This document shows, one piece after another, positions 26,403 to 34,990 of a stretch of 64,000 nt of DNA. The stretch spans positions 124,001-188,000 of the forward strand of contig CP073693.1 in the NCBI GenBank assembly GCA_018228645.1. The letters run 5' to 3'. A program made the position numbers and the translations under genes. The DNA comes from Clostridiaceae bacterium Marseille-Q4143. GTDB taxonomy: Bacteria > Bacillota > Clostridia > Lachnospirales > Lachnospiraceae. The notes beneath the pieces are model-generated. The model saw nothing but the letters and a program-made list of their open reading frames with translations. It was not told the origin of the DNA and searched no databases. Every line of letters starts with the position of its first letter. The first letter of the stretch is position 1.

Positions 26403-27413
26403 CTATTTACTTCCTTTTATAATCGTTTCCGTAAACAGATTCATAAATCGTTTTCCTTCTATGGTTGAAGCAATTCTCACATTTCTGTGTTCTCTTTCAG
26501 GATATTTATTGATCTGATATCCAAAGAACGCGATCGTCTGTCCTCTTGTCAGTTTTCCTTCCAGCTCTACATCTACATGAACCGTATCTGTATATTTGCA
26601 AAGATCTTCATCTGTGGTCAGCGCCGCTGTAATCACATCATCCATAGGGAATCCGCCCAACTGGAAATATTCTCTCCACATATCAATATAAATAGGGTAC
26701 TTATCGCAGATATAATCTATAACTGTTCCTTTTCCCATATACTGCATATCAGACAAATGATCTCTTGTCAGCATTCCATCTGCGAATTCATTATTTTCGC
26801 AGACATCAAGCGGAACTAATGTAATCTTTATATCTGAATTCAGGACCTTCTTTGCAGCTTCCGGATCAGCATATATATTATATTCCGTAACCGGAGTAAT
26901 ATTTCCATAGATTTTAAATGAGCCGCCCAGAACATACATCTCTTTAATATCTTTTACAATTGAACTGTCTTTTTCCAGCGCCAGAGCAATATTCGTAAGG
27001 GGTCCGGTTGTAATCAAAGTTATTTCTCCCGGATTTTCGTGAACCATCCGAATCAAATAATCCACCGCATGTTCTTCTTCGATTTCTCCTTTTGGCTTTT
27101 CTGCAGGTGTATTAAATTTTTCCAGCCGATCTCCGAATTTCCAACGAAACTCCTCATAGAAATTTACCGGATCTCCAGAATCATCCAATATATGATCTGA
27201 AATCGGCTTTCCTGCTCCTGCATATACCGGAATATCTTTTCCAGTCAGTTCAACAGTATTCTTTGCTACCCATGCTGCCTGCTGAATATCTCCCGCTGCT
27301 CCTGTAACAGTTGTCACACCCAGAAGGTCTGCCTTCGGATTTAAGGCCATATACAATACCGCAAGTATATCATCACCTACAGAATCAATATCCATGATTA
27401 CTTTCTTTGCCAT
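26403..27413 (-). CDS. Nucleoside hydrolase (IunH family), divergent active site
   Basis: Ca2+-dependent N-ribohydrolase family protein (336 aa). The N-terminal calcium-binding signature is Asp8, Asp10, Asp14 and Asp15 (MDIDSVGDD). The conserved C-terminal block that usually reads HDPCA is MDDVITAA here, so the Asp remains but the catalytic His is replaced. This suggests an altered substrate or mechanism relative to the second hydrolase in the locus, which keeps HDPCA. ATG 27413 has an AAGGAGAAG site; the longer open frame overlaps the upstream gene. It is last in the operon, before the terminator. Confidence 0.88.
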   Translation of the reverse strand: MAKKVIMDIDSVGDDILAVLYMALNPKADLLGVTTVTGAAGDIQQAAWVAKNTVELTGKDIPVYAGAGKPISDHILDDSGDPVNFYEEFRWKFGDRLEKFNTPAEKPKGEIEEEHAVDYLIRMVHENPGEITLITTGPLTNIALALEKDSSIVKDIKEMYVLGGSFKIYGNITPVTEYNIYADPEAAKKVLNSDIKITLVPLDVCENNEFADGMLTRDHLSDMQYMGKGTVIDYICDKYPIYIDMWREYFQLGGFPMDDVITAALTTDEDLCKYTDTVHVDVELEGKLTRGQTIAFFGYQINKYPEREHRNVRIASTIEGKRFMNLFTETIIKGSK

Positions 27414-27438
27414 TTTCTTCTCCTTGCTCAACTTCTGT

Positions 27439-28056
27439 CTACCCAATAATTTTATCCACTACTTTATGTACAGCCGGTCTGACAAACTGAACCGCCGGTC
27501 CTGTCATAAATGCAGCAACCACAGTTCCAATTCCTACCGTACCTCCTAAGAAAAATCCAATAACAACGAAGCTGATATCACCAATCACTCTTACAATACG
27601 ATACTGAAAGTTTCCCTTTCTACTGATAATTTCCGAGATAAGGTCGATTGCCCCCACTCCAAGATCCGCTCTTATATAGGTGGCTATTCCGATTGCCATA
27701 ATCATAAGGCCCAACACGATCAATACAATTTTCACAATTGGATTCAGATCCCCCAGATTCAGCATATTCAAAAACATTCTCACAAAATCTGCTGTATATC
27801 CAATTCCAAAGATTGCAATCACAGACGAAATATTAATGTAGGATTTGTCTATAACAAACACAATTGCCAATATGATCACATTGATCAGAGCGGATGCTGT
27901 TCCATAGCTGATATGTACTACATTTGCTACTCCGAGTTCAAAAACACTTGCCGGATCAACGCCCCATCCACTATACAGAAAAAGTGCTACCCCAATGCCG
28001 CAAAAAATAAGTCCAATCAAAGAAACGATGGTTCTTTTTACTAAATGTTCCTTCAT
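27439..28056 (-). CDS. YczE/YitT-like integral membrane protein
   Basis: 205 residues with about five membrane segments and two internally similar halves, each carrying a glycine/aspartate motif (SGWGVDPASVFE and ADLGVGAIDLISE). This is typical of the YczE/YyaS/YitT family, whose function is not established. It sits between two nucleoside hydrolase genes within the import operon (16 and 25 base gaps). Transport of a nucleobase, ribose or related product is a reasonable inference from position only. Confidence 0.75.
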   Translation of the reverse strand: MKEHLVKRTIVSLIGLIFCGIGVALFLYSGWGVDPASVFELGVANVVHISYGTASALINVIILAIVFVIDKSYINISSVIAIFGIGYTADFVRMFLNMLNLGDLNPIVKIVLIVLGLMIMAIGIATYIRADLGVGAIDLISEIISRKGNFQYRIVRVIGDISFVVIGFFLGGTVGIGTVVAAFMTGPAVQFVRPAVHKVVDKIIG

Positions 28057-28071
28057 CTTTCATGCCTTTCC

Positions 28072-29025
28072 TTAGTTTAATCGTTTCATTGCTTCAAAGA
28101 AATATTTTACAAATTTTTCTCTGTCTACTCCGTATAGAAATTGGGTATTATGATTTACATCTTTTCCAAACAGTTTTTTCTGATAATCAATCGTATCTAC
28201 CACTGTCATTCCTGTTGTCAATTCACCGGTCAATTCTACATCAACATTACACTGTTTGCTTTCAAATATCTCTGGATGAACCAATACAGCAATCGCGCAG
28301 GGATCATGCAGCGTGCATCCCGGAAAACCTTCAACTTCATAATGATATCTGCTGAAATAATCAATCAGTTCTGCCGTGAATACAGATATTTCATTTCCCT
28401 GAGCACGTAACTGTTCATTTTCTTCTCTTGTCACATAAGCTTTTTGTGTTACATCCAATCCAGCCATGATAATTGGCAATCCACTGTTAAACACAACTCT
28501 TGCTGCTTCCGGATCTTCAAAAATGTTATATTCGGCTGCCGGAGTCCAGTTGCCTACCGTTCCACCTCCCATAATGGAAATCTGTTCTATTTTTTCCATC
28601 AGATCCGGTCTGGTAATCAGTAACTGTGCCACATTCGTAAGCGGACCAATTCCCACAATTGTCACTTTTTCTTCTGACTCCTCCAGCACCTTAACCAGTA
28701 ATTCCAGTGCTCTTAATTCAGAAACTTCAAATCCATTTTCCGGAAGCACCGGACCTTCCAGTCCGGAATCTCCATGAACAAGTTCTCCACCAACTACAAG
28801 CTTTCTTACCAGCGGAGCTTCTGCTCCTTTCGCTACCGGAATATCATATTTTTTTGCTTTTGTCAGTACACGAATCGCATTGTTTGTTACTTTTTCAATC
28901 GTCTGGTTTCCTGCAACCGTGGTAATTGCCTTGATTTCCAACTCTTCTGATGCAAGTGCCCACAAAATTGCCATTGCGTCATCATGTCCGGGATCACAGT
29001 CAATAATAATCGGTCTTCTTTTCAT
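28072..29025 (-). CDS. Nucleoside hydrolase (IunH family)
   Basis: 317-residue ribonucleoside hydrolase releasing free base and ribose. Calcium ligands Asp9, Asp11, Asp15 and Asp16 (DCDPGHDD) and the C-terminal HDPCA motif are all present. The mid-protein motif reads LDVTQKA, where several relatives have His in place of Gln. Specificity (purine or pyrimidine) cannot be assigned. ATG 29025 has a GAGGTGG site; the longer frame would overlap the permease gene. It lies 16 bases downstream of the ABC permease. Confidence 0.92.
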   Translation of the reverse strand: MKRRPIIIDCDPGHDDAMAILWALASEELEIKAITTVAGNQTIEKVTNNAIRVLTKAKKYDIPVAKGAEAPLVRKLVVGGELVHGDSGLEGPVLPENGFEVSELRALELLVKVLEESEEKVTIVGIGPLTNVAQLLITRPDLMEKIEQISIMGGGTVGNWTPAAEYNIFEDPEAARVVFNSGLPIIMAGLDVTQKAYVTREENEQLRAQGNEISVFTAELIDYFSRYHYEVEGFPGCTLHDPCAIAVLVHPEIFESKQCNVDVELTGELTTGMTVVDTIDYQKKLFGKDVNHNTQFLYGVDREKFVKYFFEAMKRLN

Positions 29026-29041
29026 TGTAATATCCACCTCT

Positions 29042-29986
29042 CTAGTTATTTTGTTTTGCATATTCCGTTTTCATTTTTTCATCAGATTTTTTTCGCTTAA
29101 TAGAATATGCAATCAAACCTATAATTGTTGCCAAATATGGAAGCATCTGCACCAACTCTGCCGGAATTGTCGTCACCTGCAAGGAATAGGATAATGCCTC
29201 CGCTACCGCAAAGAGCAAGGATGAAAGTGCTGCTCCAATGGGTGTAGAATTTCCCATTGCATCAGCAGCCAGTGCAATAAATCCTCTACCGGCTGTCATA
29301 TTTTTGGAAAACCAGGTTACGTATCCCATAGACATAAATGCTCCTGCCATTCCTCCCAGCACTCCACTGATACCAAGTGCAATATACCTGGTTTTAATTA
29401 AGCTGACTCCTACAGAAGACAACGCTTTTGGTGCTTTTCCTGCGGAACGGATTCTCAGTCCCAAAGGCGTTTTATACAACAGCACATACACTACAAAAAT
29501 CATAAGGATTGCCACATAGGAAATAATATTATGATTAGAAATAATATCTCCAACTACTGGAATGCTGTCGATTCCAGGTATCTTAATATTAGGGAGTTTT
29601 CCGGAATCCAATGCCAGTGTTGTTCCTTTATCTTTCACCACTGCATACATAAAATATACGGTTCCACCTACAGCCATGGTATTAAACGCAATACATGTTA
29701 ATACGCTGTCAGCTTTCAAAGACATAGAAACATATCCAATGGCGAGTGAACACAAGATACCCGTTACAATCGCAACCAGCAGGCCAAACCAAGGTCCAAA
29801 TCCAAATGCGCTGGCAAATACACCTGCCAATGCAGAAATCAACATAACTCCCTCAATTCCGATATTGGTAATACCGGCATTTGATGTAATGACTGCTCCT
29901 AAGGATGCCAGAATCAGAGGAGTTGCAACTCTGATCACGGAATATAAAAACGAAGGGGTCAAAACAGAATTCAATATTGTTGACAT
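29042..29986 (-). CDS. Nucleoside ABC transporter permease 2
   Basis: 314 residues with about eight to nine membrane segments; the BPD_transp_2 family permease of BMP-type (ribose/simple-sugar-like) nucleoside importers, comparable to B. subtilis NupQ/YufQ. The conserved GLRIRSAGKAPKALSSVGV coupling segment sits near 175-195. It follows the first permease by three bases. Together they form the channel energised by the duplicated ATPase. Confidence 0.9.
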   Translation of the reverse strand: MSTILNSVLTPSFLYSVIRVATPLILASLGAVITSNAGITNIGIEGVMLISALAGVFASAFGFGPWFGLLVAIVTGILCSLAIGYVSMSLKADSVLTCIAFNTMAVGGTVYFMYAVVKDKGTTLALDSGKLPNIKIPGIDSIPVVGDIISNHNIISYVAILMIFVVYVLLYKTPLGLRIRSAGKAPKALSSVGVSLIKTRYIALGISGVLGGMAGAFMSMGYVTWFSKNMTAGRGFIALAADAMGNSTPIGAALSSLLFAVAEALSYSLQVTTIPAELVQMLPYLATIIGLIAYSIKRKKSDEKMKTEYAKQNN

Positions 29987-29989
29987 AAC

Positions 29990-31078
29990 TTAATTCCCTC
30001 CCTGTTCTTCTGTTGAAAGTTTTGTAATCATCTTATGCTGATAACTTGAAAGGAACGCATTTGCTGCCACCAGTACAATTACCAATGCTTCAATAATAGA
30101 TACAATTTCAGAAGCCACATCAGACTGCTTATACATATAATCCGCACCAATTCGCAGATAAGCAACTGCGAAAGCAGCAATCGGAACATAGGCTGGATTT
30201 TCTTTTGCAAGAATGTTTAATACAACGCCATCAAAACCATAGCCAGGCAATGCAGACCACTGGAATCTTGTGTACATTCCCAGCATTTCCGTCGCACCTC
30301 CGACACCTGCTATAAATCCTCCGATCAGCTGTGCCATCATAATGATCCCTGCAGTTCCAATGCCAACATATTTACCGAATTTAATATTGCTTCCTACTAC
30401 CCGAAGTTTGTATCCCCATTTTGTTTTATACATAAACACATAGGTAATGACAACAAAGACCGCAACAATCACAATTCCAAAATGAAGTCTTGTTTTCGGG
30501 ATCAGTTGCCCCAGACTGACTCCATCTCTGAACGGTAATGATGCTTTATATGCAGAATTGGGATCCTTTGCAAACTGATTGAAAATGAAAGTTCCAAAGT
30601 ACAATGCAACATAGTTCAACATCAGGGAAACTACCAGTTCGCTGCAGTTCCATTTCACTTTCAGGAATCCCGGAATCGCACATACCAAAGAACCAATAAT
30701 TCCTGCTACAAGCATTGCAACAATAATCACCAGAATAGGCGGACCCGGCATAAAAATAGCCGTAATTGCCGCTCCTAATGCACCAAGGAAAAATCCTCCT
30801 TCTGCCGCCATATTAAACTGATTCGCTTTAAACATTACGCAGGTTGCCAGTCCGGCAAAAGTTAAAGGAATTGCCGTTTCCAATACCGTACTGAATCGCC
30901 GCACCGTTGTAAGCGGTCCAATAAACAAGTTTCCAATGGCCGCCAGCGAGTTACTTGACGAAAAGCTCATGATAATAAATGAAATAATAAATGCAATCAG
31001 AATCGCAATCGCGAAGCGTACAACGGCAAAGTAAGTATTAAATCTGTCAACCTTTGACTTTTTTGTTTTTTTCATCAT
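29990..31078 (-). CDS. Nucleoside ABC transporter permease 1
   Basis: 362-residue membrane protein with an N-terminal cytoplasmic basic stretch and about nine hydrophobic segments; the NupP/YufP type of BPD_transp_2 permease. The conserved segment WGYKLRVVGSN occurs near 218-228. It overlaps the ATPase gene by four bases (ATGA) and precedes permease 2 by three bases. Confidence 0.9.
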   Translation of the reverse strand: MMKKTKKSKVDRFNTYFAVVRFAIAILIAFIISFIIMSFSSSNSLAAIGNLFIGPLTTVRRFSTVLETAIPLTFAGLATCVMFKANQFNMAAEGGFFLGALGAAITAIFMPGPPILVIIVAMLVAGIIGSLVCAIPGFLKVKWNCSELVVSLMLNYVALYFGTFIFNQFAKDPNSAYKASLPFRDGVSLGQLIPKTRLHFGIVIVAVFVVITYVFMYKTKWGYKLRVVGSNIKFGKYVGIGTAGIIMMAQLIGGFIAGVGGATEMLGMYTRFQWSALPGYGFDGVVLNILAKENPAYVPIAAFAVAYLRIGADYMYKQSDVASEIVSIIEALVIVLVAANAFLSSYQHKMITKLSTEEQGGN

Positions 31079-32631
31079 AACATTGCCCTCACTTCTTCTT
31101 CGCTCTGTTTCTTAACTCCAAGCATGTAATATCCAAGTTCTTCTTCCGTCAGATGAGATGTATCACCAAAATACGCATTAATTTTTCCGTTATACATAAC
31201 AATACAGCTGTCACTTAATTCCAATATCTCATTCAAATCAGCTGAAATCAGTAATACTGCCACACCCTGATCACGAAGTTCCACAAGTTTACGCCGGATC
31301 AGCTCTGATGCTCCTGCATCAATTCCTCTGGTCGGCTGTTCTGCAATGACTACTTTCACGTTTTCAGTCAGCTCTCTCGCTGCTACTACTTTCTGCATAT
31401 TTCCGCCCGAGAGCATATCTACCGTCTGGTTTGCCGATGTACAAAGAATTTTAAAATCATCTACCCATTCTGCAGATTTACTGTCCATCTGTCTGCTGTC
31501 CAGGAAAATATTATTTTTCAGATATCGTTCAATTTTATCTGCAAACATATTTTCCTCTATTGTCATACCGACAGCACATCCCACTTCCATTCGATCCTCT
31601 GGAATATACACCACTCTGTTTTTTCGAAATTCTGCCGGTTCATATTTTTCAATTTTTGTATCAAAGACCTGGATAGTTCCATTCATCGGTTTAATCATAC
31701 CTGTCAAAATAGCAGCAAGTTCTGACTGTCCATTTCCTTCCACTCCAGCCACACTTAAAATTTCTCCTGCACGCAGCTTCAGGCTGACATTATCCAACAT
31801 CTTCTTTCCGATGTTATTTACATATGTAATATTTTCTGCTTCAAGACAAACATTTCCAATTTTTGCCGGTTTCTTTTCAATATGTAATACAACTTCTCTT
31901 CCAACCATCTTATTGGAAATATCCTGCGGACTGGTATCTTTAACATATGTGGTTTCCACTGTTCTTCCATGCCGCATAATGGTAACCCTGTCACAGATCT
32001 CCATAATTTCATTCAGCTTATGGGAAATAAAAATAATCGTGTGTCCCTGGCTCTTTAAAATACGCAGTTCCTCAAATAACTTTTTTGTCTCCTGCGGGGT
32101 CAGTACCGCCGTAGGCTCGTCCATAATCAATATTTTGGCGCCTCGCACCAGCGCTTTTAAAATCTCCGTTTCCTGTTTAATACCAACACTTACATTTTCA
32201 ATTTTTTCGGTCACATCAATGTCAAAACGATATTTCTTTGCACATTCCTCTGATATACGAATCATCTCTTTATGATTCATCAGTGTGCCATATTTTTTTG
32301 GTTCTGCTCCCAGAACAATATTTTCTGCTATCGTTAATGGATCTACCAGCATAAAATGCTGATGTACCATTCCAATTCCCAGTGAAATAGCTTTTTTCGG
32401 ACTATCTATTTTTACTTCTTCCCCATTGAGATATATCTTGCCTCCCTCAGGAGTTTCCATTCCAAAAAGGATTTTCATCAAGGTAGATTTTCCGGCACCA
32501 TTTTCACCAATCAATGCATGAATTTCCCCTTCATATACCTCTAAATTAACCTCTTTATTTGCCACTACACCATTTGGATAAACTTTTAATATATTTTCCG
32601 CTTTTAAAACTACCTTGTTATTCTCTCCCAA
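31075..32631 (-). CDS. Nucleoside ABC transporter ATP-binding protein (duplicated)
   Basis: 518 residues with two ABC domains, as in sugar/nucleoside importers. The first has Walker A GENGAGKST near 41-49 and a strong Walker B (ILIMDEPTAVLTP). The second has a degenerate Walker A (GVEGNGQSE) and a good signature (LSGGNMQK), a normal asymmetry in this family. The frame is open to a TTG at 32652, but that codon sits in the U-tract of an attenuator. A second TTG at 32631 has a GGAAGGGG site eight bases upstream and is the better start. Resembles B. subtilis NupO/YufO. Confidence 0.9.
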   Translation of the reverse strand: MGENNKVVLKAENILKVYPNGVVANKEVNLEVYEGEIHALIGENGAGKSTLMKILFGMETPEGGKIYLNGEEVKIDSPKKAISLGIGMVHQHFMLVDPLTIAENIVLGAEPKKYGTLMNHKEMIRISEECAKKYRFDIDVTEKIENVSVGIKQETEILKALVRGAKILIMDEPTAVLTPQETKKLFEELRILKSQGHTIIFISHKLNEIMEICDRVTIMRHGRTVETTYVKDTSPQDISNKMVGREVVLHIEKKPAKIGNVCLEAENITYVNNIGKKMLDNVSLKLRAGEILSVAGVEGNGQSELAAILTGMIKPMNGTIQVFDTKIEKYEPAEFRKNRVVYIPEDRMEVGCAVGMTIEENMFADKIERYLKNNIFLDSRQMDSKSAEWVDDFKILCTSANQTVDMLSGGNMQKVVAARELTENVKVVIAEQPTRGIDAGASELIRRKLVELRDQGVAVLLISADLNEILELSDSCIVMYNGKINAYFGDTSHLTEEELGYYMLGVKKQSEEEVRAML

Positions 32632-32649
32632 CAGTACTACCCCTTCCTG

Positions 32650-32681
32650 CAAAAATCCCGGAAGTTTTTCGCTTCCGGGAT
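32650..32681 (-). terminator. Attenuator between the BMP lipoprotein and ABC ATPase genes
   Basis: Perfect 10-bp stem (ATCCCGGAAG / CTTCCGGGAT) followed on the minus strand by TTTTTGC, placed inside the operon. It probably lets the binding protein be made in excess over the membrane components. Its U-tract touches the upstream TTG of the ATPase frame. Confidence 0.88.
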
Positions 32682-32692
32682 TCCCTATCTCA

Positions 32693-33823
32693 TCAAGGCT
32701 TTACAGCATTTCTGATCTGATCAAGCTCTTCTGTAGACATACCAATTGCTGAATCAACCTGGATTTCTCCGGAAACTACCTTTTCCTGAATTTCTTCGAT
32801 CTTAGCTTTCTGCTCATCGGTAAATGCAGCTTCATAAACATCATTCTTTGCAAGTCCTACACCGTCTTCAGCAATACCCAGGCTCTCAGATGTTCCCCAG
32901 GCAAGTTCTCCGTTAATGTCTTTTTCAATTGCTCTGAAAATAGAGTCACCTACATTTTTAACCATAGATGTTACAATATGTTCTGCAGTTGTTGTATCAC
33001 CATTTTCTGCATATGCAGTAGACTGGTCAGAATCTACACCCACGATTTTCTTGTCCTTGTCAACTGCAGCCTCGATTGCTCCCAGTCCTGCAGGTCCTGC
33101 TGCCGCAAATACAACTTCTGCCCCCTGATCAAACTGAACAATTCCGTGCTCTTTTCCCTTTGCCGGATCGTAGTAATCACCTGTATAAGTGCTGATTACC
33201 TTAATATCCGGATTTACACTTTCTGCACCTTCAATGTAACCTACAAGGAAATCGTTGATCGGAGGAATATCCATACCACCAATAAATCCAATGGTACCGC
33301 CATCTCCCGCAAGAAGTCCTGCTGCCACACCTGCCAGGAAAGATCCCTCATTCTGTTTAAAGGTTGCGCAGTATACGTTGCTCAAATCATCTGCTTCAAA
33401 ATCTACAGTGTTGTCAACCAGCATGAATTTTTTATCCGGATATTCCGGTGCAAGTTTCTGGATCGGTTCTACCATAGACGGTGATACAGCAATAATCCAT
33501 TCTGCATCTTCGTCTGCCGCATCTGCCAGTGCCGGCTCCCATTTTGCCTCATCATCACCAGTTTCAATTACCTGAATATCCAGTCCCAGTTCATCTTTCA
33601 GTCTCTGCATTCCCCTGTTTGCAGAATCAAAGAAACCAAGATCTCCAAGATTTCCGTTTACAATCAGAATCGCTTTTCTTCCAGACAGATCACTTTCCCC
33701 ACTTGCTTCTGCCGTTGTTGTTTCTTCTCCTTTTGTTGTCTGTGCATCATTTCCAGATGAGCCACAAGCCACAAGACCCATACACATAGTTGCTGCTAAA
33801 GTTGCTGCTAAAAATCGTTTCAT
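32693..33823 (-). CDS. BMP-family nucleoside-binding lipoprotein
   Basis: 376-residue substrate-binding protein of the Bmp/Med family, the nucleoside-binding type (NupN, PnrA). A lipoprotein signal peptide ends in LVAC with Cys20 as the anchor, followed by a Ser/Thr/Glu-rich tether to about 45, then the two-lobed binding domain with the conserved segments DLGFFDSANRG and GGMDIPPINDF. It is extracytoplasmic and membrane-anchored. It precedes the attenuator and the ABC components and follows ribokinase by 58 bases. Confidence 0.93.
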   Translation of the reverse strand: MKRFLAATLAATMCMGLVACGSSGNDAQTTKGEETTTAEASGESDLSGRKAILIVNGNLGDLGFFDSANRGMQRLKDELGLDIQVIETGDDEAKWEPALADAADEDAEWIIAVSPSMVEPIQKLAPEYPDKKFMLVDNTVDFEADDLSNVYCATFKQNEGSFLAGVAAGLLAGDGGTIGFIGGMDIPPINDFLVGYIEGAESVNPDIKVISTYTGDYYDPAKGKEHGIVQFDQGAEVVFAAAGPAGLGAIEAAVDKDKKIVGVDSDQSTAYAENGDTTTAEHIVTSMVKNVGDSIFRAIEKDINGELAWGTSESLGIAEDGVGLAKNDVYEAAFTDEQKAKIEEIQEKVVSGEIQVDSAIGMSTEELDQIRNAVKP

Positions 33824-33881
33824 TTAAAAACCTCCCATTAGATAGTTTGTATGCATAAAATAACAAGACTATTTCTGTTAT

Positions 33882-34775
33882 TTACTGCCGTAAAAATTTT
33901 AAAACTTCTTTTCTCTCCGGAATTCCCGCTGCTGCACCTTTTCTGGTAACTGCTATGGCACTTGCCGCGCTTGCTTCTTTTAAGCAATCCTCATAACAAT
34001 TTCCCCGTGCTACCCCCGCAAGAAAATATCCACAAAAAGTGTCTCCTGCACCCGTTGTATCTACAACGTCTACCTTAAAGCTATTCTGATAAAATACCTC
34101 TTCTTTATTAAAGAAGACGGATCCCTTTTCTCCCAGCGTCAAAACAAATGATGCATCCGGGAATTTCACTTTCAATGCTTCTTTAATTGCTTCCGGTTCC
34201 TCGGAATCAATTCCCGCCAGAGCCTGTCCTTCTACTTCATTAAGTATAAAATAATCAACCTGTTTCAAATCACATCGATCAATCATTTCATTAATCGGAG
34301 AAGGATTAAATGCTACCAGCATTCCTCTTCGTTTCGCTTCCTCAATTGCAAAATCGACATTTGTTATTTCATTCTGAAGTAAAACGATGTCCCCTGCTTC
34401 GAATTTTTCAAGAATGCTGCAAATGTCCTCTTTCTCTATCCGCTCGTTCGCCCCTCCTACTATAATTATATTATTCTGTCCGGTCTCATCTAACTGGATC
34501 ACCGCATGTCCGCTAACATCATCTACCCATTTGATGTACTCCGTACATGCACCTGCTCCATTCAACATATCGACCAACACCTTGCCGTCCTTTCCAACTG
34601 CCCCCGCATGATAAATTTCGGCTTCCGCTTTTGCCAAAGCGGTGGACTGATTCAATCCTTTTCCCCCGCAGAACTCTTCGTACTTGAGAGCACGTATTGT
34701 TTCTTTAGGCTGAACAAATCTCTTAACTGTATAAGTTTTATCTATGTTCAGCGAACCTATATTAAGAATTTTCAC
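33882..34775 (-). CDS. Ribokinase-type PfkB sugar kinase
   Basis: 297-residue PfkB-family kinase, best fit ribokinase, phosphorylating ribose released by the nucleoside hydrolases. Signature 1 GGKGLNQS lies near 37-44. Signature 2 DTTGAGDTFCGYF near 240-252 includes the catalytic base Asp. It is the first gene of the nucleoside operon, directly behind a consensus promoter at 34857-34885. A short AT-rich hairpin overlaps its stop codon (33858-33883). Confidence 0.9.
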   Translation of the reverse strand: MKILNIGSLNIDKTYTVKRFVQPKETIRALKYEEFCGGKGLNQSTALAKAEAEIYHAGAVGKDGKVLVDMLNGAGACTEYIKWVDDVSGHAVIQLDETGQNNIIIVGGANERIEKEDICSILEKFEAGDIVLLQNEITNVDFAIEEAKRRGMLVAFNPSPINEMIDRCDLKQVDYFILNEVEGQALAGIDSEEPEAIKEALKVKFPDASFVLTLGEKGSVFFNKEEVFYQNSFKVDVVDTTGAGDTFCGYFLAGVARGNCYEDCLKEASAASAIAVTRKGAAAGIPERKEVLKFLRQ

Positions 34776-34856
34776 ATTTCCCTTCTCCCCTCGTCCTTAT
34801 TCTGTTTTACACTTTGTACAAAGAAAATATTTTCCGAAATCATTTTCCTTACATAG

Positions 34857-34885
34857 ACAATAACACATCGCACATAAGCTGTCAA
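34857..34885 (-). promoter_or_regulatory. Promoter of the nucleoside uptake and hydrolysis operon
   Basis: Perfect TTGACA, a 17-base spacer, and TATTGT on the minus strand, about 75 bases upstream of the ribokinase start and divergent from the LacI-kinase fusion. Confidence 0.75.
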
Positions 34886-34938
34886 CACCATTTATTTATT
34901 TCATATAATTTTTCTCTTTTCTTTTTGCATTTTTATTG

Positions 34939-34977
34939 TATAATGACAACATAAGGCATTTCATACAATCGAATTGT
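34939..34977 (+). promoter_or_regulatory. Promoter -10 and candidate operator of the LacI-kinase fusion gene
   Basis: A perfect TATAAT at 34939-34944 lies 47 bases before the ATG; the -35 is poor (T-rich). An inverted repeat ACAAT-CGA-ATTGT at 34965-34977 sits between the -10 and the start codon, in the position of an autoregulatory operator. A second imperfect repeat with TTGT/ACAA arms (34936-34949) overlaps the -10. Operator assignment is inferred. Confidence 0.5.
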
Positions 34978-34990
34978 GAGGTATTTTATC

